64,000 nt of DNA from Tsukamurella pulmonis (GTDB lineage: Bacteria; Actinomycetota; Actinomycetes; Mycobacteriales; Mycobacteriaceae): NCBI RefSeq assembly GCF_900103175.1, contig NZ_FNLF01000002.1:372001-436000 (forward strand), read 5' to 3'. Position numbers and translations under genes: made by a program. The notes under the pieces were generated by a model. The model ran no database searches and was not told where the DNA came from. It saw only the letters and a program-made list of their open reading frames with translations. This document shows, in pieces, positions 7,833 to 16,358 of this stretch. Position 1 is the first letter of the stretch. Every line of letters begins with the position of its first letter.

Positions 7833-9478
7833 TGGCCCCGGGAACTCCGTCGGGGCCACGACGGCAGGACCGGGACGGGCGCCCGCCCCGGCGCGCACTG
7901 ATCGTCCCCTGGGCCCTCGCGCTCGCCGGCGTCCTCGCCTCGCTGTGGCACGGCGGGCGGCCGTCGTTCTGGTTCGACGAGCTCGCCACCGCCTCCGCCA
8001 TCGACCGCACGCCGGGCGAGCTGTGGCACCTACTGACGAACATCGACGCGGTGCACGGCCTCTACTACTGGGGCGTGCGCACGTTCTCCCTGGTCTTCGG
8101 CCTCGACGAGACCGCCCTGCGCGCGTTCTCCGCGCTCGGCGTGGGCGCGGCGACGGCCGCCTGCTACGTCCTGGCCCGCCGGCTCGGTGGCGATGCCTTC
8201 GCACTGGTGGCCGGCGTGATCGCCCTGGTCCTGCCGCGGATCACGTGGACGGGCGTGGAGGCCCGCTCCTACTCCTGGGTGATCGCCTCCGCCGCGCTGG
8301 TCCTGATCGCGGCGCACCGGGCGGCATCGTCGACCGGGACGGCCGGCGCCCGGCGGGCCTGGCTCGCCTACGTGGCGGCGCTGGCGCTCGCGACCGTGCT
8401 CTTCCTCTACTCCGCGACCCTCGTGCTCGCGGTGGTGGCCGTCCTCGCGTCGAATCCGCGGACCCGCACCCGCGCGGTCCTGCGGCCCGCCCTCGCGGCG
8501 TCCGTCGCGGCGTTCGCGCTCGCGAGCCCGGTCGCGATCCTCGCGGCGACCCAGCGCGGCCAGGTCTCCTGGCTGCGCTGGCCCGGATGGCGGATCTTCC
8601 AGAACGTGCTGGTCGATCAGTGGTTCGACCACTCGGTCGCGTTCGCCGTGGCGGCCTGGCTCGTGATCGCCGTCGCCGCGCTGTTGTGGTGGCGGCGCGG
8701 CGTCCCGTCGGACCTGCTGCTCGCGCTGCGCTGCGGCCTGGCCGGCGCCCTGGTGCCGCTCGCGGCGATCCTGCTGGTCTCGCCGGTCGTGCCGTCGTAC
8801 GTGGGGCGGTACGTGAGTTTCACGGTGCCGGGGGTGGTGCTCGTGCTGGCCGTCGCGGTCACGACGGTGGCACGCGCCCTGCCGCGGCCGCGGGTCGCCG
8901 GGGGTGCGGTGCTGGTGCTCCTGACCGTGGCCGCGATCCCCGGCTACCTGTGGCAGCACAGCCCGCTGTCCAAGCCCGGCGGCAGCGATTTCAGCTACGC
9001 GGCGCGCTACATCCGCGACCACGCCCGCCCCGGGGACTGCGTCTTCTTCCAGGTGCAGCCGAGTTGGGCGTGGCCGTCGCTGCGGATCGCCCACGACGGT
9101 CTGCCCGGCATGTTCGACGGCCTGCGGGACATGGGCAACGACGGTGACCGTCGCACCGAGGGCAAGCTGTGGGACAAGGAGAAGGGCGTCAACCAGTGGG
9201 CCTCCTGGGCGGCCGACGAGTGCACCGCGGCCTGGGTGATGGCCGATGCCGACCGCACCGACGTGGACTACCGGCAGGAGAACGGCAACCTCTGGTGGAC
9301 GTTCCGCCCGTTCCAGTTCATGGGCACCGACATGCAGGTCTCGCTCGATTACGGCGGGCTCGCGGTGGTGCACCAGGAGCAGTTCCACATCCTCCAGGTG
9401 GTGCACCTGGTGCAGCCGCCGCCCGCCGAGGGGCCCGATCCGCAGCCGCTGCCGCGGACCCGGCACAGCTACTGGTGA
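7832..9478 (+). CDS. Polytopic membrane glycosyltransferase (GT-C/GT39-like)
   Basis: The 548-residue protein looks like a GT-C glycosyltransferase that uses polyprenyl-phosphate sugars at the outer face of the membrane. After the first membrane helix comes SFWFDELATAS, the acidic WFDE motif of GT39-type enzymes (catalytic Asp-Glu in the first periplasmic loop). About ten hydrophobic segments follow, up to about residue 375, then a C-terminal extracytoplasmic domain of about 170 residues with several Trp. The ATG at 7832 overlaps the stop of gtrA (TGATG), and GTG 7829 is an alternative. Cell-wall arabinan, lipoglycan or glycoprotein are possible acceptors, and the substrate cannot be told. 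Confidence 0.75.
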   Translation: MAPGTPSGPRRQDRDGRPPRRALIVPWALALAGVLASLWHGGRPSFWFDELATASAIDRTPGELWHLLTNIDAVHGLYYWGVRTFSLVFGLDETALRAFSALGVGAATAACYVLARRLGGDAFALVAGVIALVLPRITWTGVEARSYSWVIASAALVLIAAHRAASSTGTAGARRAWLAYVAALALATVLFLYSATLVLAVVAVLASNPRTRTRAVLRPALAASVAAFALASPVAILAATQRGQVSWLRWPGWRIFQNVLVDQWFDHSVAFAVAAWLVIAVAALLWWRRGVPSDLLLALRCGLAGALVPLAAILLVSPVVPSYVGRYVSFTVPGVVLVLAVAVTTVARALPRPRVAGGAVLVLLTVAAIPGYLWQHSPLSKPGGSDFSYAARYIRDHARPGDCVFFQVQPSWAWPSLRIAHDGLPGMFDGLRDMGNDGDRRTEGKLWDKEKGVNQWASWAADECTAAWVMADADRTDVDYRQENGNLWWTFRPFQFMGTDMQVSLDYGGLAVVHQEQFHILQVVHLVQPPPAEGPDPQPLPRTRHSYW

Positions 9479-9580
9479 GGGAGTCGGCGCGAACTATTCG
9501 TTAGCCGTAGATACGATGAGGGTGGTCGTCTCCATCCTCGGACCGTCGAGGCGATCGGCGCGGTTCGAGCGAGGGGAGCG

Positions 9581-10810
9581 GTGGTGGTGGAGGCGAGCGC
9601 GGTCGTCGCGCGAGAGGGTCGGCCCGTGGCCGCGCCCGGACGGTGGAGCACCCTCATGCTGCTGGTCGCGGTCACCGCGCCGCAGCTGGGGCTGAGCCTG
9701 CTCAACCCGTCGACTCCGCAGATGGCGATCGACCTGCACACGTCGGTCTCGGCCGTGCAGCTCACCCTCTCCTGCTACATGGCGGGCTACGCGGTCTCGA
9801 TGTTCGCCGCCGGCGTGCTCGCCGATCGGTTCGACGCGCGGGCGCTGCAGGCGCTGGGGCTGGTGGTGTTCGCCCTGGGCGGCGTGCTCGCCGCCGCCGC
9901 GCCGACGGTGGCCGTGCTCGGCGCCGCACGGTTCGTGCAGGCGGTGGGCGGGACCTCGGCGACGGTGCTGTGCCGCTTGGTGATCCAGCGTCGCTATCCC
10001 ACGGACGCGCGGATGCACCTGCTCACGTCGCTGTCGATCGTCATCGCCGCGACGCCCGCGCTCTCGCCCTTCCTGGGATCGGCGCTGGTGCAGGTCGCGC
10101 CGTGGCGCGCGCTGTTCCTGGCGCTGGCCGCGGTCGGGGTGCTCCTCGCGCTCGCCTTCCTGCGCCTCGTGCCCACCGCCGCCCCCGCGTCGCCGGTCGC
10201 GCCGTCGCCGCGCGCGGTCGGGCGCGGGGTGGCGGAGGCGCTCTCCCACCGGGGATTCCCTCGCCACGCCGTCGTGATCTCGCTGGCCTGGATGGGCTAC
10301 TTCCTGTTCATCGAGCAGTCCGCCTTCATCCTGCAGGGGCTGCACGGGGTCACCGAGATCCAGTACGGGCTACTGCTCATCGTGCCCGCGCTCGGCTACA
10401 TCGCGGGCAGCGTGGTGATCCGCCGCGCCTCGTCGGCCCGGACCGCGGTGCGGCTGTGCACCATCGGCTCGGCGCTGGGTGCCGCCGCGCTCGTCGGGCT
10501 CGCCGCCGCCGGGGTGCCGACCGTCGCCGCCGTCGTGCTCCCGCTCGCCGTCGGCTTCCTCGGCGTGGGCGCGGCCATCCCGTTCGCGCAGGCGGGCCTG
10601 CTGGAACTCGATCTGCGCGCCCAGGGCGTCGGCGCGGGGCTGTTCTTCTTCCTGCAGATGGGCGCCGGCGCGGTCTACTCCGTGGTGGTCGAGGCGCTGC
10701 ACCTGCGCTCGGCGCTGAGCACGTCCGTCGCGATCGGGTTGCCGCTGCTCGCGCTCGCGGTCGTGGTCTGGGCGACGACGGGGACGCGGGCGGGCCGCTC
10801 ACCGGCGTGA
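9581..10810 (+). CDS. MFS drug-resistance-type transporter (Bcr/CflA-like)
   Basis: This 409-residue twelve-helix major facilitator has the motif-A loop GVLADRFDARA between helices 2 and 3, and the family-typical LLNPSTPQMAIDLHTSVSAVQLTLS opening. It resembles the Bcr/CflA group of proton antiporters for drugs or metabolites. Three GTG codons in a row (9581, 9584, 9587) follow a GAGGGGAG ribosome site, so the exact start is uncertain by six bases. It has its own upstream region of 102 bp, with ATACGAT as a possible -10. No regulator is adjacent. Confidence 0.85.
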   Translation: MVVEASAVVAREGRPVAAPGRWSTLMLLVAVTAPQLGLSLLNPSTPQMAIDLHTSVSAVQLTLSCYMAGYAVSMFAAGVLADRFDARALQALGLVVFALGGVLAAAAPTVAVLGAARFVQAVGGTSATVLCRLVIQRRYPTDARMHLLTSLSIVIAATPALSPFLGSALVQVAPWRALFLALAAVGVLLALAFLRLVPTAAPASPVAPSPRAVGRGVAEALSHRGFPRHAVVISLAWMGYFLFIEQSAFILQGLHGVTEIQYGLLLIVPALGYIAGSVVIRRASSARTAVRLCTIGSALGAAALVGLAAAGVPTVAAVVLPLAVGFLGVGAAIPFAQAGLLELDLRAQGVGAGLFFFLQMGAGAVYSVVVEALHLRSALSTSVAIGLPLLALAVVVWATTGTRAGRSPA

Positions 10811-10838
10811 CGGAGCGCACACCCGGTGCGGAATGATA

Positions 10839-10852
10839 CGGACCGTGGTCCG
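10839..10852. promoter_or_regulatory. CGGACC-GT-GGTCCG palindrome next to a TATAGT -10
   Basis: A 14-bp perfect palindrome ends two bases before TATAGT (10855-10860), about 50 bp upstream of the DoxX gene. It is a candidate repressor site. Confidence 0.4.
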
Positions 10853-10911
10853 GTTATAGTTCTCGTGTCGCGGCGCACGGTGCGCCGCCCCAGAACGAGG
10901 AGTCATTCGAC

Positions 10912-11328
10912 ATGGACGTCGTCTTTTTGATCGGCCGCATCCTGATCGCCATCGTCTTCCTGCTCTCCGCAGTGGGCCACTTCGTCAACGCTGACGGCAT
11001 GGCGCAGTACGCCGCCGCCAAGAAGGTCCCGGCCGCGAAGCTGGGCGTGCTCGCCAGCGGCGTGCTCGCGCTGCTCGGTGCCCTGTCCGTGATCTTCGGC
11101 GTGTGGGCCGACCTCGGCGCGCTGCTGCTGGTGCTGTTCCTGGTGCCGGTGACCCTGATGATGCACGACTTCTGGACGCAGACCGATCCGCAGGTCAAGC
11201 AGACCGAGCAGATCTCCTTCAACAAGAACCTCGCCATCATCGGCGGCGCCCTGATCCTGTTCTACGTCGTCAACGTCCTGCAGTCCGTGCCGCTGGGCCT
11301 GACCGGCCCGCTGTTCCCGGCCTTCTGA
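10912..11328 (+). CDS. DoxX-family membrane protein
   Basis: The 138-residue protein has four transmembrane helices and the DoxX layout: FLIGRILIAIVFLLSAVGHF at the N-terminus, then GVLALLGALSVIFG, a LLLVLFLVPVTLMMHDFW helix, and a last helix ending LQSVPLGL. DoxX proteins of actinobacteria are linked to redox or oxidative-stress membrane complexes, and the exact role here is unknown. AACGAGGAG precedes the ATG. A TATAGT -10 and a palindrome lie upstream, and a long palindromic terminator follows. Confidence 0.85.
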   Translation: MDVVFLIGRILIAIVFLLSAVGHFVNADGMAQYAAAKKVPAAKLGVLASGVLALLGALSVIFGVWADLGALLLVLFLVPVTLMMHDFWTQTDPQVKQTEQISFNKNLAIIGGALILFYVVNVLQSVPLGLTGPLFPAF

Positions 11329-11360
11329 TCGCCGAGTCGCTGCGCGAAGCGGAGAACGCC

Positions 11361-11396
11361 CGGCCGCCGTCTCGACGATCGTCGAGACGGCGGCCG
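11361..11396. terminator. Bidirectional intrinsic terminator (36-bp perfect palindrome)
   Basis: CGGCCGCCGTCTCGAC and its exact complement surround a central GATC. It lies between the convergent doxX-like and acyl-CoA synthetase genes, so it can serve both. There is no long T-run, as is usual at this GC content. Confidence 0.75.
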
Positions 11397-11407
11397 GACG
11401 TTCGTCG

Positions 11408-13048
11408 TCAGTCCTTCGGCAGCTCGCGCTTGACCATCTTGCCGGTGGGGTTGCGGGGCAGCCGGTCGAGGAAGACCACGTCGCGCGGGACCTTGAAGCG
11501 CGCCAGGTTGGCGCGGACGAAGTCCTTGAGGTCCTTGGTCAGGTCCTCGACGGCGTCGTCCGCCGGGGCGCCGCCCTCGATGACCACGAACGCGCGCAGC
11601 CGCTGGCCGAACTCCGGGTCGGGCACGCCGATCACGGCGGCCTCCACCACGTCGTCGCGCGTGACCAGCAGGTTCTCCACCTCGAGCGGGTAGACGTTCT
11701 CGCCGCCGGAGACGATCATGTCGTCGTCGCGGCCGTCGATGTGCAGCAGGCCGTGCTCGTCCCAGTGCCCCATGTCGCCCGACGAGAGGTGCCCGTCGAT
11801 GATCTGCTTGGTGCGGCCGTCGCTGTATCCCTCGAACGGTGCGCCGGCGCGGACGAAGACGCGGCCGCGCTTGCCGACGCCCTCGATCAGCTGGTCGTCG
11901 GCGTCGTAGAGGCGCACCGTCGTCAGGACCGGCGGCTTGCCCACGGTGCCCGGCGCGGTGCGCAGGTTGCGCGGCGTCGCGACGGTGGCGACGGCGACCT
12001 CGGTGGAGCCGTAGACGTTGTAGAGCACGTCGCCGAAGACGTCCTGGAACTTCTCGGACAGCTCGGGGGAGACGGCGGACCCGGCCACCACGACGGACTT
12101 GAGGCAGCTGGTGTCGTACTTCGCGAGGGTCTCCGCCGGCAGGCTCAGCATGCGGGTGAGCATCGTGGGCACCGCGACCAGCATGTCGGCGCGGTTGTCG
12201 GCGATCAGTTTGAGCGTGTTCTCGGGATCGAACCGGCGCATGGTCACGGTGGTACAGCCCACCGACATCCCCGCCGACCACATCGCGAAGCCGGTGGAGT
12301 GGAAGATCGGCGAGGCGATGACGACGGTGCCGCGCCGCTTGAACGGGATGCGGTCGACGAGCATCGCGGTCGCCAGCGAGGGCACCTTGCTGCGGGTGGC
12401 GCCCTTGGGCAGGCCGGTGGTCCCGGAGGTCAGGATGATGAAGCCGCCCTGCTTCTCGGGCGGGGGCACGCGCTTGGCGTCGCGGCCGGCCGCGAGCTGG
12501 TCGATGGTCTGGGCGCCCTCGGGCACGTCGTCGGCGTCGTCGACCCAGGTCAGGTAGCGCGGCATGTCCTCGGGCAGCGCGTCCAGCAGGTCGGTGAACT
12601 CGCTGTCGTGGAAGACGGCCTGCACCTTCTCGCGCTCGCAGACCTCGGCGAACTGGGGCTTGGCGAAGCCGGTGTTCATCATGGCCAGCCGCATGCCGGC
12701 GCGGGCCGCCGCGCTGATGATGAGCAGCAGGCCGCGATGATCGCGGGCGAGGACGGCGATGACGTCGCCGGACTTGAGGCCGGACGCGCGCAGCCCGCGG
12801 GCCAGCGCGTTCGACTGGGCCTCGTACTGCGCGTAGGTCAGGGAGCCGCGCTCATCGACGATGGCGGTGCGATCCGGGCTCTCCGCAGCGCCCTTGATCA
12901 CCAGCGCGGCCTGCGGGCCGTACTGCCGGTTGTAGCCGAGGGCGCGCAGCGCCACGTCCGGGCGCGCGGGGTCGACGACCCGTCGCTGCAGCATGCGCGT
13001 GAGGGCATGGCCCTGTGCGAACAGATCGGAGACCAGGCTCGTTCCCAT
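11408..13048 (-). CDS. Fatty-acyl-CoA/AMP synthetase (FadD family)
   Basis: This 546-residue ANL-superfamily adenylating enzyme activates carboxylic acids with ATP and CoA. The P-loop ILTSGTTGLPKGAT (around residue 195), the A5 motif NVYGSTEVAVAT, the A8 hinge GHWDEHGLLHIDGRDDDMIVSGGENVYP, and the catalytic lysine motif NPTGKMVKREL near the C-terminus are all present. The N-terminus is of the FadD2/FadD12 type seen in mycobacteria. I chose ATG 13048 (MGTSLVSDLF), because the longer open frame upstream is the antisense of glfT1. It is monocistronic, with 80 bp to glfT1. The chain length of the substrate cannot be inferred. Confidence 0.9.
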   Translation of the reverse strand: MGTSLVSDLFAQGHALTRMLQRRVVDPARPDVALRALGYNRQYGPQAALVIKGAAESPDRTAIVDERGSLTYAQYEAQSNALARGLRASGLKSGDVIAVLARDHRGLLLIISAAARAGMRLAMMNTGFAKPQFAEVCEREKVQAVFHDSEFTDLLDALPEDMPRYLTWVDDADDVPEGAQTIDQLAAGRDAKRVPPPEKQGGFIILTSGTTGLPKGATRSKVPSLATAMLVDRIPFKRRGTVVIASPIFHSTGFAMWSAGMSVGCTTVTMRRFDPENTLKLIADNRADMLVAVPTMLTRMLSLPAETLAKYDTSCLKSVVVAGSAVSPELSEKFQDVFGDVLYNVYGSTEVAVATVATPRNLRTAPGTVGKPPVLTTVRLYDADDQLIEGVGKRGRVFVRAGAPFEGYSDGRTKQIIDGHLSSGDMGHWDEHGLLHIDGRDDDMIVSGGENVYPLEVENLLVTRDDVVEAAVIGVPDPEFGQRLRAFVVIEGGAPADDAVEDLTKDLKDFVRANLARFKVPRDVVFLDRLPRNPTGKMVKRELPKD

Positions 13049-13128
13049 GACGACGATGATAGAGGCATCGCCCAACCTCTGTTGAGAGGGCTTCAATAAG
13101 CCCCGCCGCGACGGTGCCCGAGCGGGCC

Positions 13129-14031
13129 TCAGGGCCGGGTGAACCGCTCGTCGCGCCCCAGCTTGCGCAGCCGAAGCCACTCCCGGAAGCCCGCGACGTC
13201 CCGTCGCTGCACCAGGAAGAACCAGCCGAACCGCGCCCACTCCTGCGGGATCAGCTTGCGCATGCCCGGCTGCGACTGCAGGTAGCCGCGGTTGCGGTAG
13301 GTGAAGAAGCGCTTGGTCTCGTTGTCCGGGTACTGCGTGTGCATGCGCCCGCCCAGAATCGGCCGGAACTCGTCGGCGCCGTTGGGGTGCAGGTAGGCAG
13401 TGGTCAGGCAGGTGCCGAAGGGCAGGCCGGAGCGCACCAGCCGGCGGTGGATCTCCACCTCGTCGCCGCGGATGAACAGCCGCAGGTCCGGCACCCCGAC
13501 CGCCGCGACGGTGTCCTTGCGGAACAGCGCGCCGTTGAACAGCGAGGCGATCCCCGGCAGCACGTCGTCCGACGGTGCCGCCGGATCGATCAGCTCGGAG
13601 CGCTTGCGCCGCCACACCAGGCCGCGGCGCAGCGGGAAGGCCAGCGTCTCGGGATCGTCGATGGTGGCGACCACGGGGGAGACCTCGGCCAGCCCGTGCC
13701 GCTCGGCGGCGTCGAGCAGCGTCGCGAGGACCCGCGGGCCCTCGGGGCGCCCGTCGTCGTCGGCCAGCCAGATCCAGTCGGCGCCGAGGGCGAGCGCGTG
13801 CAGCATGCCCAGCGCGAAGCCGCCGGCACCGCCCAGGTTGAACTGCGAGGGCAGGTAGGTGGTGGCGACGGGCTGCGCCTCGACGAGCGTGCGGACCTGC
13901 TCCTGCGCCGCGTTGTCCACGACGATCAGGTGGTCGACGGGGCGCTCCTGCGAGCTGAGCACCTCGAGCGACGTCGCCAGGAGCTCGGCGCGGTCGTGGG
14001 TCACCACGACGGCGACGACGGTCTCACTCAT
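13129..14031 (-). CDS. glfT1: Galactofuranosyltransferase GlfT1
   Basis: GlfT1 adds the first galactofuranose residues to the decaprenyl-linked linker of arabinogalactan at the inner membrane face. The 300-residue GT2 protein has the nucleotide-binding start VVAVVVTHDRAELL, the DDD metal motif at 91-93 (WLADDDGRP), and a late acidic segment RGDEVEIHRRL that fits the catalytic base. Length matches the mycobacterial enzyme (Rv3782). It overlaps the wzt stop by 8 nt and ends the wzm-wzt-glfT1 operon. This gene is one of the best lineage markers in the window. Confidence 0.93.
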   Translation of the reverse strand: MSETVVAVVVTHDRAELLATSLEVLSSQERPVDHLIVVDNAAQEQVRTLVEAQPVATTYLPSQFNLGGAGGFALGMLHALALGADWIWLADDDGRPEGPRVLATLLDAAERHGLAEVSPVVATIDDPETLAFPLRRGLVWRRKRSELIDPAAPSDDVLPGIASLFNGALFRKDTVAAVGVPDLRLFIRGDEVEIHRRLVRSGLPFGTCLTTAYLHPNGADEFRPILGGRMHTQYPDNETKRFFTYRNRGYLQSQPGMRKLIPQEWARFGWFFLVQRRDVAGFREWLRLRKLGRDERFTRP

Positions 14032-14821
14032 TCTTCTCGGCCTCGAGCATGTCGAGCACCTTGCGCACCTGGGCGCCGGCGTCCTCGCCCTCGTACGCGG
14101 TCACGACCTCCTCGATGCCGCCCTCCTGGCGGATCTCGCCGTGGTCGATCCACATGGCCCGGTCGCAGAGCTGCGCGAGGAACTCGTTGGAGTGCGAGGC
14201 GAAGACGAGGATGCCGGAGCGTTCGACCAGCTCGGCCAGGCGCTTGCGGGCCTTGCGCATGAACTCGGCGTCGACGGCGCCGATGCCCTCGTCCAGCAGC
14301 AGGATCTCGGGATTGATCGAGGTGACCACGCCGAGGGCGATGCGCACGCGCATGCCGGTGGAGTAGGTGCGCAGCGGCATCGCGAGGTAGTCGCCCAGCT
14401 CGGTGAACTCGGCGATCTCGTCGGCCTTGCGCTGCATGGACTTGCGCGTCTGCCCCAGGAACAGGCCGCGGATGATGATGTTCTCCATGCCGGAGATCTC
14501 GGGGTCCATGCCGACGCCGAGGTCGAAGACCGGGGCGACGCGTCCCTTGACGACGGCGGTGCCACGGGTCGGCTCGTAGATCCCGGCGAGGAGCCGCAGC
14601 AGCGTCGACTTGCCGGCGCCGTTGTGGCCGACGAGGCCGACGCGGTCGCCCTCGTCGAGGTTCATGGTGATGTTGCGCAGCGCCTCGACGACCACGGCGT
14701 GGTCGTCGGCCATCACCTTGCCGCCCGCCGAGCCCATGACGGCGCGTTTGAGCGAGCGGGATTTGGCGTCGAAGACGGGGAAGTCGACACAGGCGCCCTG
14801 CGTCCGAATGGAAACGCTCAT
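14024..14821 (-). CDS. wzt: Galactan/polysaccharide exporter ATP-binding subunit
   Basis: This 265-residue ABC ATPase is of the Wzt/RfbE type (Rv3781 in M. tuberculosis). It has Walker A GHNGAGKST (65-73), an ABC signature region YSTGMRVRIAL, and Walker B LLLDEGIGAVD, with a final HG.I motif (WIDHGEIRQEG). It lacks the extra C-terminal glycan-binding domain found in some Wzt proteins. It pairs with the permease directly upstream (1 bp apart) to flip or export the lipid-linked galactan. Start at ATG 14821. Confidence 0.92.
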   Translation of the reverse strand: MSVSIRTQGACVDFPVFDAKSRSLKRAVMGSAGGKVMADDHAVVVEALRNITMNLDEGDRVGLVGHNGAGKSTLLRLLAGIYEPTRGTAVVKGRVAPVFDLGVGMDPEISGMENIIIRGLFLGQTRKSMQRKADEIAEFTELGDYLAMPLRTYSTGMRVRIALGVVTSINPEILLLDEGIGAVDAEFMRKARKRLAELVERSGILVFASHSNEFLAQLCDRAMWIDHGEIRQEGGIEEVVTAYEGEDAGAQVRKVLDMLEAEKNE

Positions 14822-14822
14822 C

Positions 14823-15680
14823 TCACACCCAATACGCGACTCGGGAACGGAACTGCTTCATGAGCACCAGCGTCAGCGCGAGGCCGACGATGGTGCAGCC
14901 GATCACCACGTACCAGTGCTGGGGATCGAAGGGCTTGCCGGTGAGCGGCCCGCGCACCATCTCCAGGTAGTGGTAGAGCGGGTTCAGCTTGACCAGCTGG
15001 GCGCGCTCGCTGTTGCCGCCGGGCACCGTCTCCAGCGTCCACACCACCGGGGTGATGTAGAAGAGCAGCTGGGTGAGGGCTGTGAGCAGCGGCGCGATGT
15101 CGCGGTAGCGGGTGGCGAGGATGCCGAAGCACATCGAGACCCACACGCCGGTGACGGCGAGCATGCCGAAGGCCGGGATCACGCTGAGCTGCGTCCACGA
15201 CCACTGCTTCGGCGGGAAGATCGCCAGCACGATCACCACGATGATCATGTTGTGGGCCAGGAAGAGCATGTGCCGCCACACCAGGCGGTAGACGTGCACC
15301 GACAGCGGCGCGGGCAGCTGCTTGATCAGGCCCTCGTTGGCGATGAAGACCTCGGCACCGTCGACGATCGAGCTCTGGATGAACGCCCAGAGCACGAAGC
15401 CGACGGTGAGCTGCGGCAGCAGCTCCTTCACATTGGCGCCGAGCAGCACCGACCACAGCAGCGCGAGCGCGCTGGCGGTGACACCGGTCGCGATGGTGAT
15501 CCAGAAGGGGCCGATCACCGACCGGCGGTAGCGCTGCTTGATGTCCTGCCAGCCCAACTCCAGCCACAGCTCGCGGTGCACGGTGGCACCGTCGACCAGG
15601 TCGCGGATGGCGCGCCGGAAGGTCCGCGAGTCCGAGACCAGGGGCGCCGGTTGGGAGGCGGTGGGGCTATCGACGGGCAC
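14823..15680 (-). CDS. wzm: Galactan/polysaccharide exporter permease subunit
   Basis: The 285-residue ABC-2 type permease (Wzm/RfbD, Rv3783-like) has the conserved lead LGWQDIKQRYRRSVIGPFW before the first helix, five further hydrophobic segments, and NPLYHYLEMVRGPL near the end. I prefer the GTG at 15680 (VPVDSPT...) because TACCCT lies a short distance upstream as a -10, giving a leaderless message. The ATG at 15734 would add 18 Arg/Pro-rich residues that overlap the dispersed GACGGTGCG repeats. It is the first gene of the wzm-wzt-glfT1 operon. Confidence 0.88.
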   Translation of the reverse strand: MPVDSPTASQPAPLVSDSRTFRRAIRDLVDGATVHRELWLELGWQDIKQRYRRSVIGPFWITIATGVTASALALLWSVLLGANVKELLPQLTVGFVLWAFIQSSIVDGAEVFIANEGLIKQLPAPLSVHVYRLVWRHMLFLAHNMIIVVIVLAIFPPKQWSWTQLSVIPAFGMLAVTGVWVSMCFGILATRYRDIAPLLTALTQLLFYITPVVWTLETVPGGNSERAQLVKLNPLYHYLEMVRGPLTGKPFDPQHWYVVIGCTIVGLALTLVLMKQFRSRVAYWV

Positions 15681-15698
15681 GGTAGGCCAGGGTACCCG

Positions 15699-15765
15699 TC
15701 CCGACGGTGCGCCCGGCGCACGTCGAGCGGCCACGCCGCGGGTGCGGCCCGACGGTGCGCCCCGC
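15699..15765 (+). repeat. Two copies of the CCGACGGTGCGCC dispersed motif
   Basis: CCGACGGTGCGCC occurs at about 15702 and again at about 15750. The first runs into GGCGCAC, so the copy can fold as GTGCGCC/GGCGCAC. The same core recurs across the window, see the findings. Confidence 0.55.
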
Positions 15766-15782
15766 GCGCGGCCGCCGCACCG

Positions 15783-16289
15783 TCACAGGTACTGGCCGTG
15801 GCCCGTCTGCGACTCCGGTCCCGGCGTCATCCCCGGAGGCAGGGCTCCCTGCCGCATCTGCTCGAGCTGCGCCCGCGCGGCCATCTGCTGGGCGAACAAC
15901 GCGGTCTGAATGCCGTGGAAGAGGCCCTCCAGCCAGCCGACGAGCTGGGCCTGCGCGATCCGCAGCTCGGCGTCCGACGGGGTCGACTCGTCGGTGAAGG
16001 GCAGCGCCAGGCGCTCGAGTTCGGCCTGCAGGTCGGGGGAGAGCCCGTCCTCGAGCTCCTTGATCGACGTGCGGTGGATCTCCTTGAGCCGGGCGCGGCT
16101 GGCCTCGTCGAGCGGCGCGGCCCGCACCTCCTCGAGGAGCTGTTTGATCATGGTGCCGATCCGCATCACCTTGGCGGGCTGCTCGACCATGCTGTGCAGC
16201 TCGTCGGCGGCGTCCGTCTCCTCGGACGCGGCAGCGGCGCCGGGGTCGGCGGACGCGGGGATGATCTCCACCTCGTTGCGATCACTCAT
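15783..16289 (-). CDS. bpa: Bacterial proteasome activator Bpa (PafE)
   Basis: Bpa forms a dodecameric ring that opens the 20S proteasome without ATP and aids degradation of unfolded proteins such as HspR. The 168-residue protein is mostly helical (four-helix bundle, about residues 35-140) and ends in GQYL, the C-terminal activator motif that docks into the proteasome alpha ring. The acidic, disordered N-terminus (SEETDAADEL) is usual. It stands between wzm and an aminotransferase-like gene, as in M. tuberculosis (Rv3780). Confidence 0.95.
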   Translation of the reverse strand: MSDRNEVEIIPASADPGAAAASEETDAADELHSMVEQPAKVMRIGTMIKQLLEEVRAAPLDEASRARLKEIHRTSIKELEDGLSPDLQAELERLALPFTDESTPSDAELRIAQAQLVGWLEGLFHGIQTALFAQQMAARAQLEQMRQGALPPGMTPGPESQTGHGQYL

Positions 16290-16358
16290 AGCACCATTCT
16301 GGCAGCTCGCCGCGGGCGACCCGGAACTCGTCCGAGCGGCGGTGTAATCTGCGAGCCA

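Noticed and set aside
13049-13615. N-terminal extension of the acyl-CoA synthetase
   Set aside because: It lies in another frame of glfT1. Normal FadD length starts at 13048.
14610-16358. N-terminal extension of the aminotransferase-V-like frame
   Set aside because: It is antisense to wzt, wzm and bpa and has no domain. The promoter at 16345 and the GTG at 16359 decide the start.
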